Source of the DNA: Azospirillum brasilense
Lineage (GTDB): Bacteria; Pseudomonadota; Alphaproteobacteria; Azospirillales; Azospirillaceae
DNA: 64,000 nt
Direction: 5' to 3'
Assembly (NCBI RefSeq): GCF_007827795.1
Contig: NZ_VITI01000006.1
Location: 218,901-282,900, forward strand
The position numbers were made by a program, and so were the translations under genes. The notes beneath the pieces are model-generated. The model did not search any database, was not told the origin of the DNA, and saw only the letters and a program-made list of their open reading frames with translations. Shown here piece by piece: positions 18,965-28,284 of this stretch; the first letter of the stretch is position 1; each line of letters starts with the position of its first letter.

Positions 18965-20356
18965 TCAGACCTTGTAGGCCAGACGCAGGCCACCCCAATG
19001 GCGTCCCCGCACCGTGATCGGGGCGGACACGTCCTTCATCAGGGCGTATTGGCCACCCCCCATGTCGCGCCGGTAGGTCTGGAGCAGGAACGGCTTGGTG
19101 CTGCGCCCCGCGGCCAGACCGACGCGGTCGTTGAAGATGCGGCGGTTGCGGCAGTTGGCCGCGTTCCACGTCGGATCGGCCCCCTGGGGCTGGCTGAACC
19201 TGCGGTTGTGGGTCGGCAGGTAACCGTTGGAATCGACCGCCACGCAGAAGACGATGCGCTCGCTTTGCCCCAGCAGCGAATCGATCACCCTCGGCAGCAT
19301 GCGGTCGCAGAACTCCGTGAAGCGGGTCATGTGCTGCTGCGGGTTGGAACCGGGGATAGGCTGGTAATTGCTGTCGAACAGGTCGCCGTCGCGAACCTCG
19401 CCGCGCGACAGCGCATCCTCGAAATCGGCGGAGATGCGCGACGCGGCGTCGCAAACCAGCCGGATGAAGGGGGTGTCCACCGTCTCCACGTCCAATTCGG
19501 CGGTGATGCCGATCAGCCGTTCGCTCATGCCGACCAGCGTGTTCACGCGGTCGCGCGCCTGGGCCAGATTGTCGCTGGACAGCTGCACGCCGACCGCGAG
19601 GTCGTCGATCTCGTGCTGAAGCTCTTCGCAATTGGCGCCGATCTCGGAGGAGGCCGCGTCGATCTTGTCGGTCTCGCCGTTCAGTTCCGACATGGCGCGG
19701 CCAACGGTCTCGATGACGGTGCCGATGGCGGTGGTGCCCTCGCTCACCGCGCGGGCCTTGCTGGCGCTGGACGCGCTTTCGGCCATCAGGCGCTGGGCCT
19801 GGTCGTTGAGGTATTTCAGCGTGGCGTCGATCTCCGTCGTCGCCTCGCTGGTCTTCTTGGACAGGGCCTTCACCTCGTTCGCCACCACGGCGAAGCCGCG
19901 CCCGGCCTCGCCGGCGCGGGCCGCCTCGATGGTCGCGTTGAGCGCCAGCAGGTTGGTCTGCTTGGCGATGACGAAGATTTCCTTGGCGACCCGGCCCACG
20001 CGGTCCAGCGCCTCCTGAAGGCCGGCGATCTGCCCCTCGATGCCCCCCACCGCGGCCACAAGGGCATGGATGTCGTTCATCGACCGCTGCACCCGGTCGT
20101 GGGAGGATTCGACCTCCTGCCGGGCCTGCTCGGTCACGGATCGCGCCACGGTCGCGGCGGCGGAGATGCGTTGCGTGCTCTCCGACATCTTGTTCCCGGT
20201 GCCGCGCAGTTGCGCGAAAACGTTGGCCTGATGGCCGAGGCGGCCGTTGACCTCCTCCACATGGCCCGCGATGTCCGCGATCTCGATGCCGAGATTGCCC
20301 GCTTCAGTGGCAATGTCCGCGATCAGATGAGAGCGGCCGCCGAACGCACTGTCCAT
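18965..20356 (-). CDS. Soluble methyl-accepting chemotaxis protein with C-terminal Cache-like sensor
   Basis: The 463-residue protein has a full signalling domain (about residues 40-260) with the hairpin tip [18 protein letters not shown], followed by a C-terminal sensor domain ending [19 protein letters not shown] and R-G-R-H-W-G-G-L-R. No signal peptide or membrane segment is present. This inverted arrangement is shared with the neighbour at 17701. It should feed CheA in the cytoplasm; the stimulus (redox or small metabolite) is not known. Confidence 0.85.
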   Translation of the reverse strand: MDSAFGGRSHLIADIATEAGNLGIEIADIAGHVEEVNGRLGHQANVFAQLRGTGNKMSESTQRISAAATVARSVTEQARQEVESSHDRVQRSMNDIHALVAAVGGIEGQIAGLQEALDRVGRVAKEIFVIAKQTNLLALNATIEAARAGEAGRGFAVVANEVKALSKKTSEATTEIDATLKYLNDQAQRLMAESASSASKARAVSEGTTAIGTVIETVGRAMSELNGETDKIDAASSEIGANCEELQHEIDDLAVGVQLSSDNLAQARDRVNTLVGMSERLIGITAELDVETVDTPFIRLVCDAASRISADFEDALSRGEVRDGDLFDSNYQPIPGSNPQQHMTRFTEFCDRMLPRVIDSLLGQSERIVFCVAVDSNGYLPTHNRRFSQPQGADPTWNAANCRNRRIFNDRVGLAAGRSTKPFLLQTYRRDMGGGQYALMKDVSAPITVRGRHWGGLRLAYKV

Positions 20357-20518
20357 TTTTCCGCCATCCGTTTCACAAGAATACGCAGAGCGCTAAAATC
20401 CAATGCAATTATTACCGAACCCTTACAATTGCGCAACGGAGGAAGGGTCATTCCAAAGGGCAATATGCTCAATTATTGCGCGCCGGTAACCCGTTCGCAA
20501 CCGAAGGCGGAGAAAGCG

Positions 20519-21454
20519 TCAACCCACACCGTCCTCGCCGGCGCTTCCATCGGCGATGCGTTGATCCAGCCGCTCATCCTGCAAGCCGGCGGGCTCCTGA
20601 TGGATCATCACCTCGGCGTTGGCGAAGACGTCCCGCAGACGCGCCTCCACCCGGTCGGTGATGTCATGCGCCCTGGCGACCGTCAGCGTCGGATCGAGTT
20701 CCAGGTGAAGCTCGATGAAGGCGCCGACGCCGGAGCTGCGGGTCCTCAGATCGTGCATCCCCGCAACGTCCGGCTGCGCCATCACCAGCGCCGCGATGCG
20801 CTCCCGCTCCTCCGCCGGCAGTTCCCGGTCCATCAGGACGTTCAGCGCCTCCTTCGCGACCTTGCGGGCGCCGTAGAGCAGAAAGGCCGCGATGCCCAGA
20901 CCGAACAGCGGATCGAAGGCATTGATCCCCGTCCATCCGGTCAGCAGGATCGCCAGGATGACCGCGGCGTTCATCAGCAGGTCGCCGGAGTAGTGCAGCC
21001 GGTCCGCCCCCACCGCAACCGAGCCGGTGGCCGTCACCACATGGCGCTGGAAGGTGATCAGGCCGGCGGTCAGCAGGATGGACAGCAGCATCACGGCGAT
21101 GCCCACCGCCCCCTCGCCCACCGGCTGCGGGGTGACGAGGCGCCGCACCGCCTCGATGGTCAGGAACAGGGCGGAGCCGCCGATGAAGGCGGCCTGGGCC
21201 AGCGCGGCCAGCGCCTCCGCCTTGCCATGGCCGAAGCGGTGCGCCTCGTCCGGCGGGCGCAACGCCGTCCGCACCCCCAGCAGCGTCACCACCGAGGCCA
21301 TCATGTCCGTGCTGGAATCGATCAGCGACGACAGGATGCTGACCGAGTCGGTCGCCAGATAGGCCGCCAGCTTCGCCAGGATCAGCGTGAGCGACACCGA
21401 CACGCTGGCGTAGGTGGCGTGTCGGCGCAGCCGGTGCGAACGCGCTTCGCTCAT
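20519..21454 (-). CDS. Cation diffusion facilitator metal exporter (FieF-like)
   Basis: The 311-residue protein has six membrane segments and CDF metal sites: D-S-S-T-D-M-M-A in segment II and H-Y-S-G-D-L-L-M-N in segment V, with H-R-F-G-H-G-K-A-E in the loop. The cytoplasmic C-terminal domain contains H-D-L-R-T-R-S-S-G, typical of the family. It should export Zn2+ or Fe2+ by proton exchange. The ATG at 21454 begins the usual N-terminus; the frame upstream overlaps pdxH. Confidence 0.9.
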   Translation of the reverse strand: MSEARSHRLRRHATYASVSVSLTLILAKLAAYLATDSVSILSSLIDSSTDMMASVVTLLGVRTALRPPDEAHRFGHGKAEALAALAQAAFIGGSALFLTIEAVRRLVTPQPVGEGAVGIAVMLLSILLTAGLITFQRHVVTATGSVAVGADRLHYSGDLLMNAAVILAILLTGWTGINAFDPLFGLGIAAFLLYGARKVAKEALNVLMDRELPAEERERIAALVMAQPDVAGMHDLRTRSSGVGAFIELHLELDPTLTVARAHDITDRVEARLRDVFANAEVMIHQEPAGLQDERLDQRIADGSAGEDGVG

Positions 21455-21488
21455 GAGCGTCTTCTTATGTGATGACGACACCGGTCCT

Positions 21489-22100
21489 TTACGGGAAAAG
21501 ACGCTCCGTCGTCCAGCGCGCCGGCTCCTGCGCCGCCGGGTCGCCCTCACGCAGATACAGATTGCGCTCGTGCAGGCGGAAGGGACGGTCCTGCCAGAAC
21601 TCGATTCGCCGCGGCAGGATGCGGAATCCGGTCCAGTGCGGCGGGCGGGGAACGGCGCCCAGGCCGAATTTGGCGGCGAACTGGGCAACGCGCTTCTCCA
21701 GCTCCCATCGGCCCTCAAGCGGGCGCGACTGCTGCGACGCCCAGGCGCCGATGCGGCTTTCCCGCGGGCGGCTTTCGAAATAGGCGTCGGCCTCGGAGTC
21801 GGACACCGGCTCCACCGCGCCCTCGACGCGGACCTGACGCTTCAGCGTCTTCCAATGGAAGCACAGCGCGGCGTTGGCGTTGGCGAGAAGCTGCTCGCCC
21901 TTGCGGCTCTCCGTGTTGGTGTAGAAGACGAATCCGCGCGGATCGACGCCCTTCAGAAGCACCATGCGCACCGACGGCGCCCCCTGCGCGTCCGCGGTGG
22001 CCAGCGCCATGGCGTTGGGATCGTTGATTTCGCTGCGGGTGGCCTCGTCCATCCAGTCCTGGAACAGGGCGTACGGGTCCCGGTCGTTGGATTCGCTCAT
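21489..22100 (-). CDS. pdxH: Pyridoxamine 5'-phosphate oxidase
   Basis: The 203-residue FMN enzyme oxidises pyridoxine/pyridoxamine phosphate to pyridoxal 5'-phosphate. It shows P-Y-A-L-F-Q-D-W at the start, R-M-V-L-L-K-G and [17 protein letters not shown] (FMN-binding), [11 protein letters not shown] and the C-terminal [11 protein letters not shown]. Normal length. ATG 22100 has GAGGGGAAG directly upstream. Confidence 0.95.
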   Translation of the reverse strand: MSESNDRDPYALFQDWMDEATRSEINDPNAMALATADAQGAPSVRMVLLKGVDPRGFVFYTNTESRKGEQLLANANAALCFHWKTLKRQVRVEGAVEPVSDSEADAYFESRPRESRIGAWASQQSRPLEGRWELEKRVAQFAAKFGLGAVPRPPHWTGFRILPRRIEFWQDRPFRLHERNLYLREGDPAAQEPARWTTERLFP

Positions 22101-22281
22101 CTTCCCCTCGTCGCGCGGCCGTGGGCCCAAAGTTTCAACGTTGGGTTTCGCCGCCGGTCACGGCGTCTTCCCAGTTCACAAATATGCCCAATTCACAGAT
22201 CGGATAGCCTCGCATATATGAGTGTCCACCGGTGCGCCAGAAGCAAGGCATACCGGCTCCCAACCTTTCGAGGCAGCATCG

Positions 22282-22737
22282 ATGTTCGTGAAGAAGCTCG
22301 TCCCGGCGGCGATGGCGGTCGCCCTGCTTGCGGGTTGCGTCAGCACCTCCCAGGAAGCCACCAAGAACGCGGAGACCGTCGGCGGCCGGATCTCGTCCAC
22401 CTATGGCAGCGCGTCGGGCAAGGTCGCCTCCTCGGGCACCGGCCCGCTGCTGGGCGCCTTCATCGGCGGCGCCGCGATCCAGCCGTCGGACGCCGCCGCC
22501 GCCGAAGCCGCGGCCAAGCGCGCCTATGCCGCCCCGATCGGCGACAAGGTGGGCTGGACCAACCCGGCGACGGGCCATTACGGCTCGTTGACCACGACGC
22601 GCGAGGGCTACAACAACGCCGGTCAGTACTGCCGGGAGTTCCACCAAACGGTAACCACAAGGAGCCAAACCGAATTGGCCTACGGAACCGCTTGCAAACA
22701 GGCCGACGGTACGTGGAAGATCGTCGCCAATTCGTAA
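22282..22737 (+). CDS. Surface lipoprotein of the RT0821/Lpp0805 type
   Basis: The 151-residue protein has a lipoprotein signal peptide (M-F-V-K-K-L-V-P-A-A, lipobox L-L-A-G-C) and ends with the family's C-terminal motif: Y-C-R-E-F-H-Q-T-V-T, Y-G-T-A-C-K-Q-A-D-G-T-W-K-I-V. The central G-P-L-L-G-A-F-I-G-G segment is the glycine-zipper-like part of 17-kDa antigen relatives. It should sit in the outer membrane. Function unknown. It diverges from pdxH. Confidence 0.8.
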   Translation: MFVKKLVPAAMAVALLAGCVSTSQEATKNAETVGGRISSTYGSASGKVASSGTGPLLGAFIGGAAIQPSDAAAAEAAAKRAYAAPIGDKVGWTNPATGHYGSLTTTREGYNNAGQYCREFHQTVTTRSQTELAYGTACKQADGTWKIVANS

Positions 22738-22776
22738 CGCCTTATCCCCGGGCTTCGGGGTGGAATAACTCTGTCC

Positions 22777-23733
22777 GTGGAAAGCATGCGTGACCCTTAT
22801 CAAATCCTCGGCCTCCCCCGCTCCGCGAGCGCCGACGACATCAAGAAGGCGTACCGCAAGCTCGCCAAGGAGTTCCATCCCGACCTGAAGCCCGGCAACG
22901 CCGCCAACGAGGAGCGCTTCAAGGAAATCTCGGCGGCCTACACGCTGCTGTCGGATTCCGACAAGCGCGCCCGCTTCGACCGCGGCGAGATCGACGCCTC
23001 CGGCCAGGAGCGGCACCACGGATTCGGCGGCCGCTCCCACGCCGGGCGCAGCCGCGCCTACAGCGGTGCGGGCGACGATTCCTTCTTCGGCGGCGAGGAC
23101 TGGTTCTCGGACCTGTTCAGCGGCGGGCGCAAGCGTGGCGGGGCGGGCGGCGCCGGCGGCGGCGGCGGGGCCGCCGGCGGCGGCTCCCGCTCGCGCGGCA
23201 GCGACATCAATTACTCGGTCTCCGTGCCCTTCATCGAGGCGGCGCAGGGCACCAAGCGGCGCATCAGCCTGTCCAACGGCAAGAGCATCGACGTCGCCGT
23301 TCCGCCGGGGACGGAGGATCAGGCGAAGCTGCGGCTGAAGGGCCAGGGGCTTCCCGGCGCCGGCGGCTTCGGGGCGGGCGACGCCATCGTCGAGGTCCAT
23401 GTCGAGGCGCACCCCTTCTTCACCCGCCAGGGCCCCGACATCCATGTCGAGGTGCCGATCACCTTGAACGAGGCGGTTCTCGGCGCCACCATCCGCGTGC
23501 CCACCGTCAGCGGCCCGGTCGCGCTGAAGATCCAGCCGGGGGCCAACACCGGTTCCACCCTGCGGCTGCGCGGCAAGGGCGTCATGAACCAGGCGACCAA
23601 GCAGGCCGGCGACCAGTATGTGAAGCTGAAGGTCGTCCTCCCCGACCCGCCCGACGCGGAACTGGTCAAGTTCATGGAGGAATGGTCCAGGACGCGCAGC
23701 TACGACGTGCGCAAGAAGGCCGGCCTGGAGTGA
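22777..23733 (+). CDS. DnaJ-like co-chaperone (CbpA/DnaJ type III-like)
   Basis: The 318-residue protein has an N-terminal J domain (Y-Q-I-L-G-L-P-R-S-A, with the H-P-D tripeptide in F-H-P-D-L-K-P-G), a Gly/Ser-rich linker with a run of glycines (about 115-145), and the DnaJ C-terminal substrate-binding domain; the zinc-finger domain is missing, as in CbpA. It should stimulate DnaK. A GTG at 22777 or an ATG at 22786 could start it; neither has a clear ribosome binding site. Confidence 0.88.
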   Translation: MESMRDPYQILGLPRSASADDIKKAYRKLAKEFHPDLKPGNAANEERFKEISAAYTLLSDSDKRARFDRGEIDASGQERHHGFGGRSHAGRSRAYSGAGDDSFFGGEDWFSDLFSGGRKRGGAGGAGGGGGAAGGGSRSRGSDINYSVSVPFIEAAQGTKRRISLSNGKSIDVAVPPGTEDQAKLRLKGQGLPGAGGFGAGDAIVEVHVEAHPFFTRQGPDIHVEVPITLNEAVLGATIRVPTVSGPVALKIQPGANTGSTLRLRGKGVMNQATKQAGDQYVKLKVVLPDPPDAELVKFMEEWSRTRSYDVRKKAGLE

Positions 23734-23870
23734 ATTCAGGCCGTTAACCCTCTCCTTACTTGTATGTCAAAGAAAAGTCCTGGAGCGAATGCGGTTGATG
23801 CGGGGCGGCGGCGCCTTCATCAATGGCGGCGATGTGCCGGAAACGGTTTTCGCTGCTTTCGTAGGACGCC

Positions 23871-25649
23871 ATGCCGCCGATCCCGAAAAAATATCTGACC
23901 GCCATCGCCGTTGTTGCTGCGCTTCTGCTTGGCTGGTTCGCCTTCGCGGCCTGGACCGACTACGCGCGCGACGGCGCCGAGGAGATCGCGACCTACAGCG
24001 ACTTGGTGGCGGCGGCTGAACGGGGTGACATCGCCTCGGTCACCTTCCGCGGCGACGGGGCGCACGCCGTCACGCCGGACGGCCAGCGGCTGCGCGCCAT
24101 CGTTCCGGTCACCGACGACCTGCTGAAGGAGCTGCGCGGGCGGAAGATCGCCATCGCCTTCGAGGAGGAGGCCGGCGGGCTGGTTGCCGGCACCGTCTCC
24201 GTCCTGGAGAAGCTGGCGCCCTTCCTGGTGATCGGCCTGCTGATCGGCGCGCTGCTGCTCAGCGGCGGGCAGTTCCTCGGCGGCAGCCGCGCCACCCGCG
24301 TCCGCCCGCGCGACACCGGCACCGTCTTCGCCGACGTCGCCGGCGTGGACGAGGCGAAAGATGAGCTTCGCGAGACCGTGGAGTTCCTGCGCGACCCGCG
24401 CCGTTTCGCCATGGCTGGCGCCCGCGTCCCCAAGGGCATCCTGCTGGTCGGTCCGCCGGGCACCGGCAAGACCATGCTGGCGAAGGCCGCGGCGGGCGAG
24501 GCCGGGGTGCCCTTCTTCACCGTTTCCGGCTCCGACTTCGTGGAGATGTTCGTCGGGCTGGGTGCCGCGCGGGTGCGCAGCGTCTTCAAGACGGCGCGGG
24601 CCGCCGCGCCCTGCCTGCTGTTCATTGACGAAGTGGATGCGCTGGCCGGCAAGCGCGGCGAATCCAACTCCCATTCGGAGCGCGAGCAGACCCTGAACCA
24701 GCTTCTGGTCGAGATGGACGGCATCGTCAACGGCGGCGAGGTGGTGGTGATCGCCGCCACCAACCGCGCGGAGATGCTGGACCCCGCCGTGACCCGGCCG
24801 GGCCGTTTCGACCGCCACATCCATGTCGCGCTGCCCGACGTGGCCGGGCGTGAGGCCATCCTGGGCGTCCACACGGGCCGGCTGCGCCTCGCCCCGGACG
24901 TTTGCGTCCGCACGGTGGCGCGGGGCACGCCCGGCTTCTCCGGCGCGGAGCTGGCCAACCTGACCAACGAGGCAGCCCTGTCCGCCGCGCGCAACGGGCG
25001 GGTCATCGTCGGCATGGCCGATTTCGAGGCGGCGAAGGACCGCGTCCTGATGGGCAACGAGCGGCGCAGCCTCGCCTTGTCCAGCCATGAGCGGCGGCTG
25101 ACCGCCTATCACGAGGCCGGTCACGCGCTGGTGTCCATCCGCTGCCCGGAGGCCGACCCCATCCACAAGGCCACGATCATCCCGCGCGGCCGCGCGCTGG
25201 GCATGGTGGTGCGGCTGCCGGAGGGCGACCGCGTGTCGGTGTCGCGCGCCAAGCTGCTGGCCGACATCGCCGTCGCCATGGCCGGGCGCGCGGCGGAGGA
25301 TCTGGTGTTCGGCCCGGACGCGGTCACCACCGGGGCCGAGGCCGATTTCCGCGCCGCCACCGACCTCGCCCGCCGCATGGTCACCGCCTGGGGCATGAGC
25401 GACGCCATCGGCTACGTCGCCCACGCGGGCAACGACCCCGCCGTCGTGCGCTCCGAGCGCACCGCCTGGCGCATCGACGAGGAGGTCCGCCGCATCACCG
25501 ATGAGGGGATGGAGCGCGCCCGCCGCATCCTGGCCGCCGACCGCGCCGCGCTGGAGCGGATCACCGCCACCCTGCTGGAACGCGAAACGCTGAGCGGCGA
25601 GGAGATCGGCGCGCTGGCGGAGGAGGAACGGGAGACGGAGGCGGCCTGA
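23871..25649 (+). CDS. FtsH-type membrane AAA protease, divergent paralogue
   Basis: The 592-residue protein has two membrane segments (about 10-28 and 108-130) with a small periplasmic part between, an AAA domain with G-P-P-G-T-G-K-T, F-I-D-E-V-D-A-L and the second region of homology A-A-T-N-R-A-E-M-L-D, and a zinc protease domain with H-E-A-G-H and a later aspartate in T-G-A-E-A-D-F. All catalytic residues are kept. It is shorter than usual FtsH and lacks the long C-terminal tail. The main ftsH often follows pal/cpoB/tilS in related genomes, so this looks like an extra copy. Confidence 0.88.
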   Translation: MPPIPKKYLTAIAVVAALLLGWFAFAAWTDYARDGAEEIATYSDLVAAAERGDIASVTFRGDGAHAVTPDGQRLRAIVPVTDDLLKELRGRKIAIAFEEEAGGLVAGTVSVLEKLAPFLVIGLLIGALLLSGGQFLGGSRATRVRPRDTGTVFADVAGVDEAKDELRETVEFLRDPRRFAMAGARVPKGILLVGPPGTGKTMLAKAAAGEAGVPFFTVSGSDFVEMFVGLGAARVRSVFKTARAAAPCLLFIDEVDALAGKRGESNSHSEREQTLNQLLVEMDGIVNGGEVVVIAATNRAEMLDPAVTRPGRFDRHIHVALPDVAGREAILGVHTGRLRLAPDVCVRTVARGTPGFSGAELANLTNEAALSAARNGRVIVGMADFEAAKDRVLMGNERRSLALSSHERRLTAYHEAGHALVSIRCPEADPIHKATIIPRGRALGMVVRLPEGDRVSVSRAKLLADIAVAMAGRAAEDLVFGPDAVTTGAEADFRAATDLARRMVTAWGMSDAIGYVAHAGNDPAVVRSERTAWRIDEEVRRITDEGMERARRILAADRAALERITATLLERETLSGEEIGALAEEERETEAA

Positions 25650-25716
25650 TGGCGAAATTTCTCGTTCACATTCAACGACAAACATTGCTGCATACGCGCA
25701 TACATTGGTAAAATGC

Positions 25717-25749
25717 CGTAGAATTTTCGCATGGCGTAGATTTTTCGCA
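25717..25749 (+). repeat. 15-nt direct repeat (one mismatch) in promoter region
   Basis: CGTAGAATTTTCGCA at 25717-25731 is repeated as CGTAGATTTTTCGCA at 25735-25749, an 18-base period. It lies in an AT-rich gap between the FtsH paralogue and the substrate-binding protein gene, just before its start, and may be a regulator-binding site. Confidence 0.55.
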
Positions 25750-25778
25750 CGGCCGTGCGAACAGCATCGGGGCTGAGG

Positions 25779-26576
25779 ATGGCAAAAGCGGTTGCCCGCC
25801 GGACGGTACTGGCCTTGGCGCTCGCCGGAGTGACGGCGAGCGGCCTGTCGTCGTTCGGCCTTGCTGCAACCGCGGACTCGACGGCCGCGCCGGTGACCGT
25901 GAAGGTCGGCGCTTATGAGTTCCCGCCTTATGTCACCGAAGCCGGCGGCGGCGTGACGCGGTCTCTGCTCGACCTTCTGAACGCGGAGCAGAGCGACTTC
26001 CGATTCGAGCTGGTCCGCACCTCTCCCCAGCGGCGCTACGAGGACATGGAACGCGGCCGCTTCGACATGATCGCCTTCGAAAGCCTCGCCTGGGGCTGGA
26101 AGGGACGGCCCGTGGATGCCTCGCGGGTGTTCCTTCACGATGCGGAGGTGTTCGTCGCCAAGGCCGGTCCCGGCGTCGACCAGAGCTATTTCGACCGGCT
26201 GGACGACAAGACGATCCTGGGGCGGCTCGGCTACCATTACGCCTTCGCCGGCATGACCGCCGACCCGGAGATCCTGGAGAAGCGCTTCAACACCCGCCTG
26301 ACCGTCACCCACGAAGGCAACGTGCGCAGCGTCGCCGCCGGGCGCGCCGCGATGGCCATCGTCACCCGCTCCTTCCTGGCGCAATTCCTGAAAGCCAATC
26401 CCGACATGGCGCCCCTGCTTCTGGTGTCAGACCGCACCGACCAGATTTACGAGCACACCATCCTGGTCCGCCGCAACGGCCCGGTCGATGTGTCCTGGGT
26501 CAACGCCACGCTCGACCGGCTGGAGCGCAGCGGCGCGCTTCCGGCGCTGTGGACGCGGCTGGGAATCGCCCCGTGA
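25779..26576 (+). CDS. Periplasmic amino-acid-type substrate-binding protein
   Basis: The 265-residue protein has a signal peptide (about residues 1-30) and a type II periplasmic binding fold (V-G-A-Y-E-F-P-P-Y-V near the start, G-R-F-D-M-I-A-F-E in the first lobe, R-S-V-A-A-G-R-A-A-M in the second). No permease or ATPase gene is nearby. Its stop overlaps the start of the SiaA-like phosphatase (GTGA), so it is probably the sensor subunit of that membrane protein rather than part of a transporter. A GTG at 25755 is a possible earlier start but has no ribosome binding site. Confidence 0.8.
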   Translation: MAKAVARRTVLALALAGVTASGLSSFGLAATADSTAAPVTVKVGAYEFPPYVTEAGGGVTRSLLDLLNAEQSDFRFELVRTSPQRRYEDMERGRFDMIAFESLAWGWKGRPVDASRVFLHDAEVFVAKAGPGVDQSYFDRLDDKTILGRLGYHYAFAGMTADPEILEKRFNTRLTVTHEGNVRSVAAGRAAMAIVTRSFLAQFLKANPDMAPLLLVSDRTDQIYEHTILVRRNGPVDVSWVNATLDRLERSGALPALWTRLGIAP

Positions 26577-28147
26577 CCGAACTGCGCTCCCTTGCCGTCG
26601 GACGGCGCGACCGCTCGCTGCTAACCCGCGTCGGAAGCGTCATCCTGGTCACCGCCGCCGCCGTGGGGGTGGTCGCCGTGGCCGTGTCGGCCAATGTGGT
26701 GGAGCATCAGCAGTTCTCGGCGCTGACCAAGCGGGCGCAGCTGGTCGCCGCCATGCAGACCGACGCGCTGGCCAACCCGATCTGGGAGATCGACGACCGC
26801 GCCGTCCGCAACATCATCGATTCGCTGCGCGAGCGCGACCCGGCCATTCTCGCCGTCTCCGTCTTCGAGCCGGGACACAGCGAGCCGATGGCGGTGTCCG
26901 GCGACCCCAGGACCTCCGCCGACTCCACGACCGTCGAAAAGGTGATCGATCTGCGGGGGCGCGACGGGGTGACCCGGCAGGTGGGAACGCTGCGCCTGCT
27001 CTATTCGACCGAGGAGATCCATCGCAACACGCTGGACGCTCTGCTGCCGGTGGTCGGGTTGCTTCTGCTGTCCCTGGTCACCGCCATCGCCATCATCAGC
27101 GTCATGCTGAACCGTGTCGTGCTCCGCCCGCTGCGGCGGCTGACCCAGGCGACCCAGGCGGTCTCCCGCGGCGATTACGGCGCCCGCCTCGCCACCGAGC
27201 GGGAGGACGAGATCGGCGTCCTGACCAAGACCTTCAACCGCATGGCCGAGACGGTCCAGGACTACACCCAGACCCTGGAATCCCGCGTTCAGGAGCGGAC
27301 GGAGGCGCTGGCCGACATCAACCGCCGCATCATGGACAGCATCAACTACGCGCAGTTGATCCAGTCCTCCATCCTGCCGAAACCGGAGGTCCTGGACAGC
27401 GGGCTGGCCCAGCACTTCGTCCTGTGGCGTCCGCGCGACGTGGTCAGCGGCGACTTCTACTATTACCGCGAGGTGGAGGACGGATTCCTGATCGGCATGG
27501 CCGACTGCACGGGCCACGGGGTCCCCGGCGCCTTCATGACCATGACGGCCAGCGCGGTGCTGAACAACGTGGTGGACGGCATGGGCGCCGCCGACCCCGC
27601 CGCGCTGCTCGCCACGGTGGACGACAAGGTGCGGGCGGCCCTGCACCAGGACGGCGACGCGGCAAGCTGGGAAGGTGGATTCGACAATGGGCTGGACTTG
27701 GCGCTGTGCTATGTCCGGCCGGCGCAGCGGCGGCTCGTCTATGCCGGCGCCCGCCTGCCCCTGGCCGTCGCCGGCCCGGACGGGTTGACCGAGATCCGCG
27801 CCGACCGCCGCAGCCTGGGCTACCGCGCGTCCGGCCCCACCCCGGCCTTCACGAACCACAGCCTGGACCTGCGGGCGGACCAGACCTTCTACATCTGCAC
27901 CGACGGGCTGACCGACCAATGTGGCGGTGAGCGGGGGCGGAGCTTCGGCAAGCGCCGTCTGCACGGTGTGGTCGAGGAGTGCAGCGCCCTGCCGCTCGAC
28001 CGGCAGAAGGAGCGCATCGAAGCCAGCCTGTCCGGCTTCCAGGGCGACCGCCCGCAACGCGACGACATCACCATGATCGGCTTCCGCGTCCGGCTGGCCG
28101 GTGATCCCGCGGCCCCGACGCGGAACACACTGTGGGAAATCGCGTAA
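26573..28147 (+). CDS. SiaA-like membrane PP2C phosphatase (HAMP-SpoIIE)
   Basis: The 524-residue protein has two membrane segments (20-42 and 157-179) around a periplasmic region, a HAMP domain (about 180-233), a short coiled linker and a C-terminal PP2C/SpoIIE phosphatase domain (about 255-515) with R-D-V-V-S-G-D-F-Y and M-A-D-C-T-G-H-G-V-P-G-A-F as metal sites. This is the layout of SiaA, which dephosphorylates SiaC in Pseudomonas. It starts with GTG overlapping the binding-protein stop. Likely partner proteins are encoded at 30085 and 30510. Confidence 0.85.
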   Translation: MTELRSLAVGRRDRSLLTRVGSVILVTAAAVGVVAVAVSANVVEHQQFSALTKRAQLVAAMQTDALANPIWEIDDRAVRNIIDSLRERDPAILAVSVFEPGHSEPMAVSGDPRTSADSTTVEKVIDLRGRDGVTRQVGTLRLLYSTEEIHRNTLDALLPVVGLLLLSLVTAIAIISVMLNRVVLRPLRRLTQATQAVSRGDYGARLATEREDEIGVLTKTFNRMAETVQDYTQTLESRVQERTEALADINRRIMDSINYAQLIQSSILPKPEVLDSGLAQHFVLWRPRDVVSGDFYYYREVEDGFLIGMADCTGHGVPGAFMTMTASAVLNNVVDGMGAADPAALLATVDDKVRAALHQDGDAASWEGGFDNGLDLALCYVRPAQRRLVYAGARLPLAVAGPDGLTEIRADRRSLGYRASGPTPAFTNHSLDLRADQTFYICTDGLTDQCGGERGRSFGKRRLHGVVEECSALPLDRQKERIEASLSGFQGDRPQRDDITMIGFRVRLAGDPAAPTRNTLWEIA

Positions 28148-28284
28148 CTACCCTTCGAAGGATTGCGTAATAGTGCAGCAGGGGGCCGCCGCGGGCCGAA
28201 GTCGCTCGACCTACCATTCGACTTCATATAGTTTCCACACCGGCCCTATGAACAATAAGCACCGGTAACGGGGGAGCAGAGGGG

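Noticed and set aside
18833..21472. An 879-codon plus-strand frame opposite the chemoreceptor and CDF genes
   Set aside because: It is antisense to well-supported genes and its composition (Gln, His, Arg, Gly) is that of a reverse-complement shadow.
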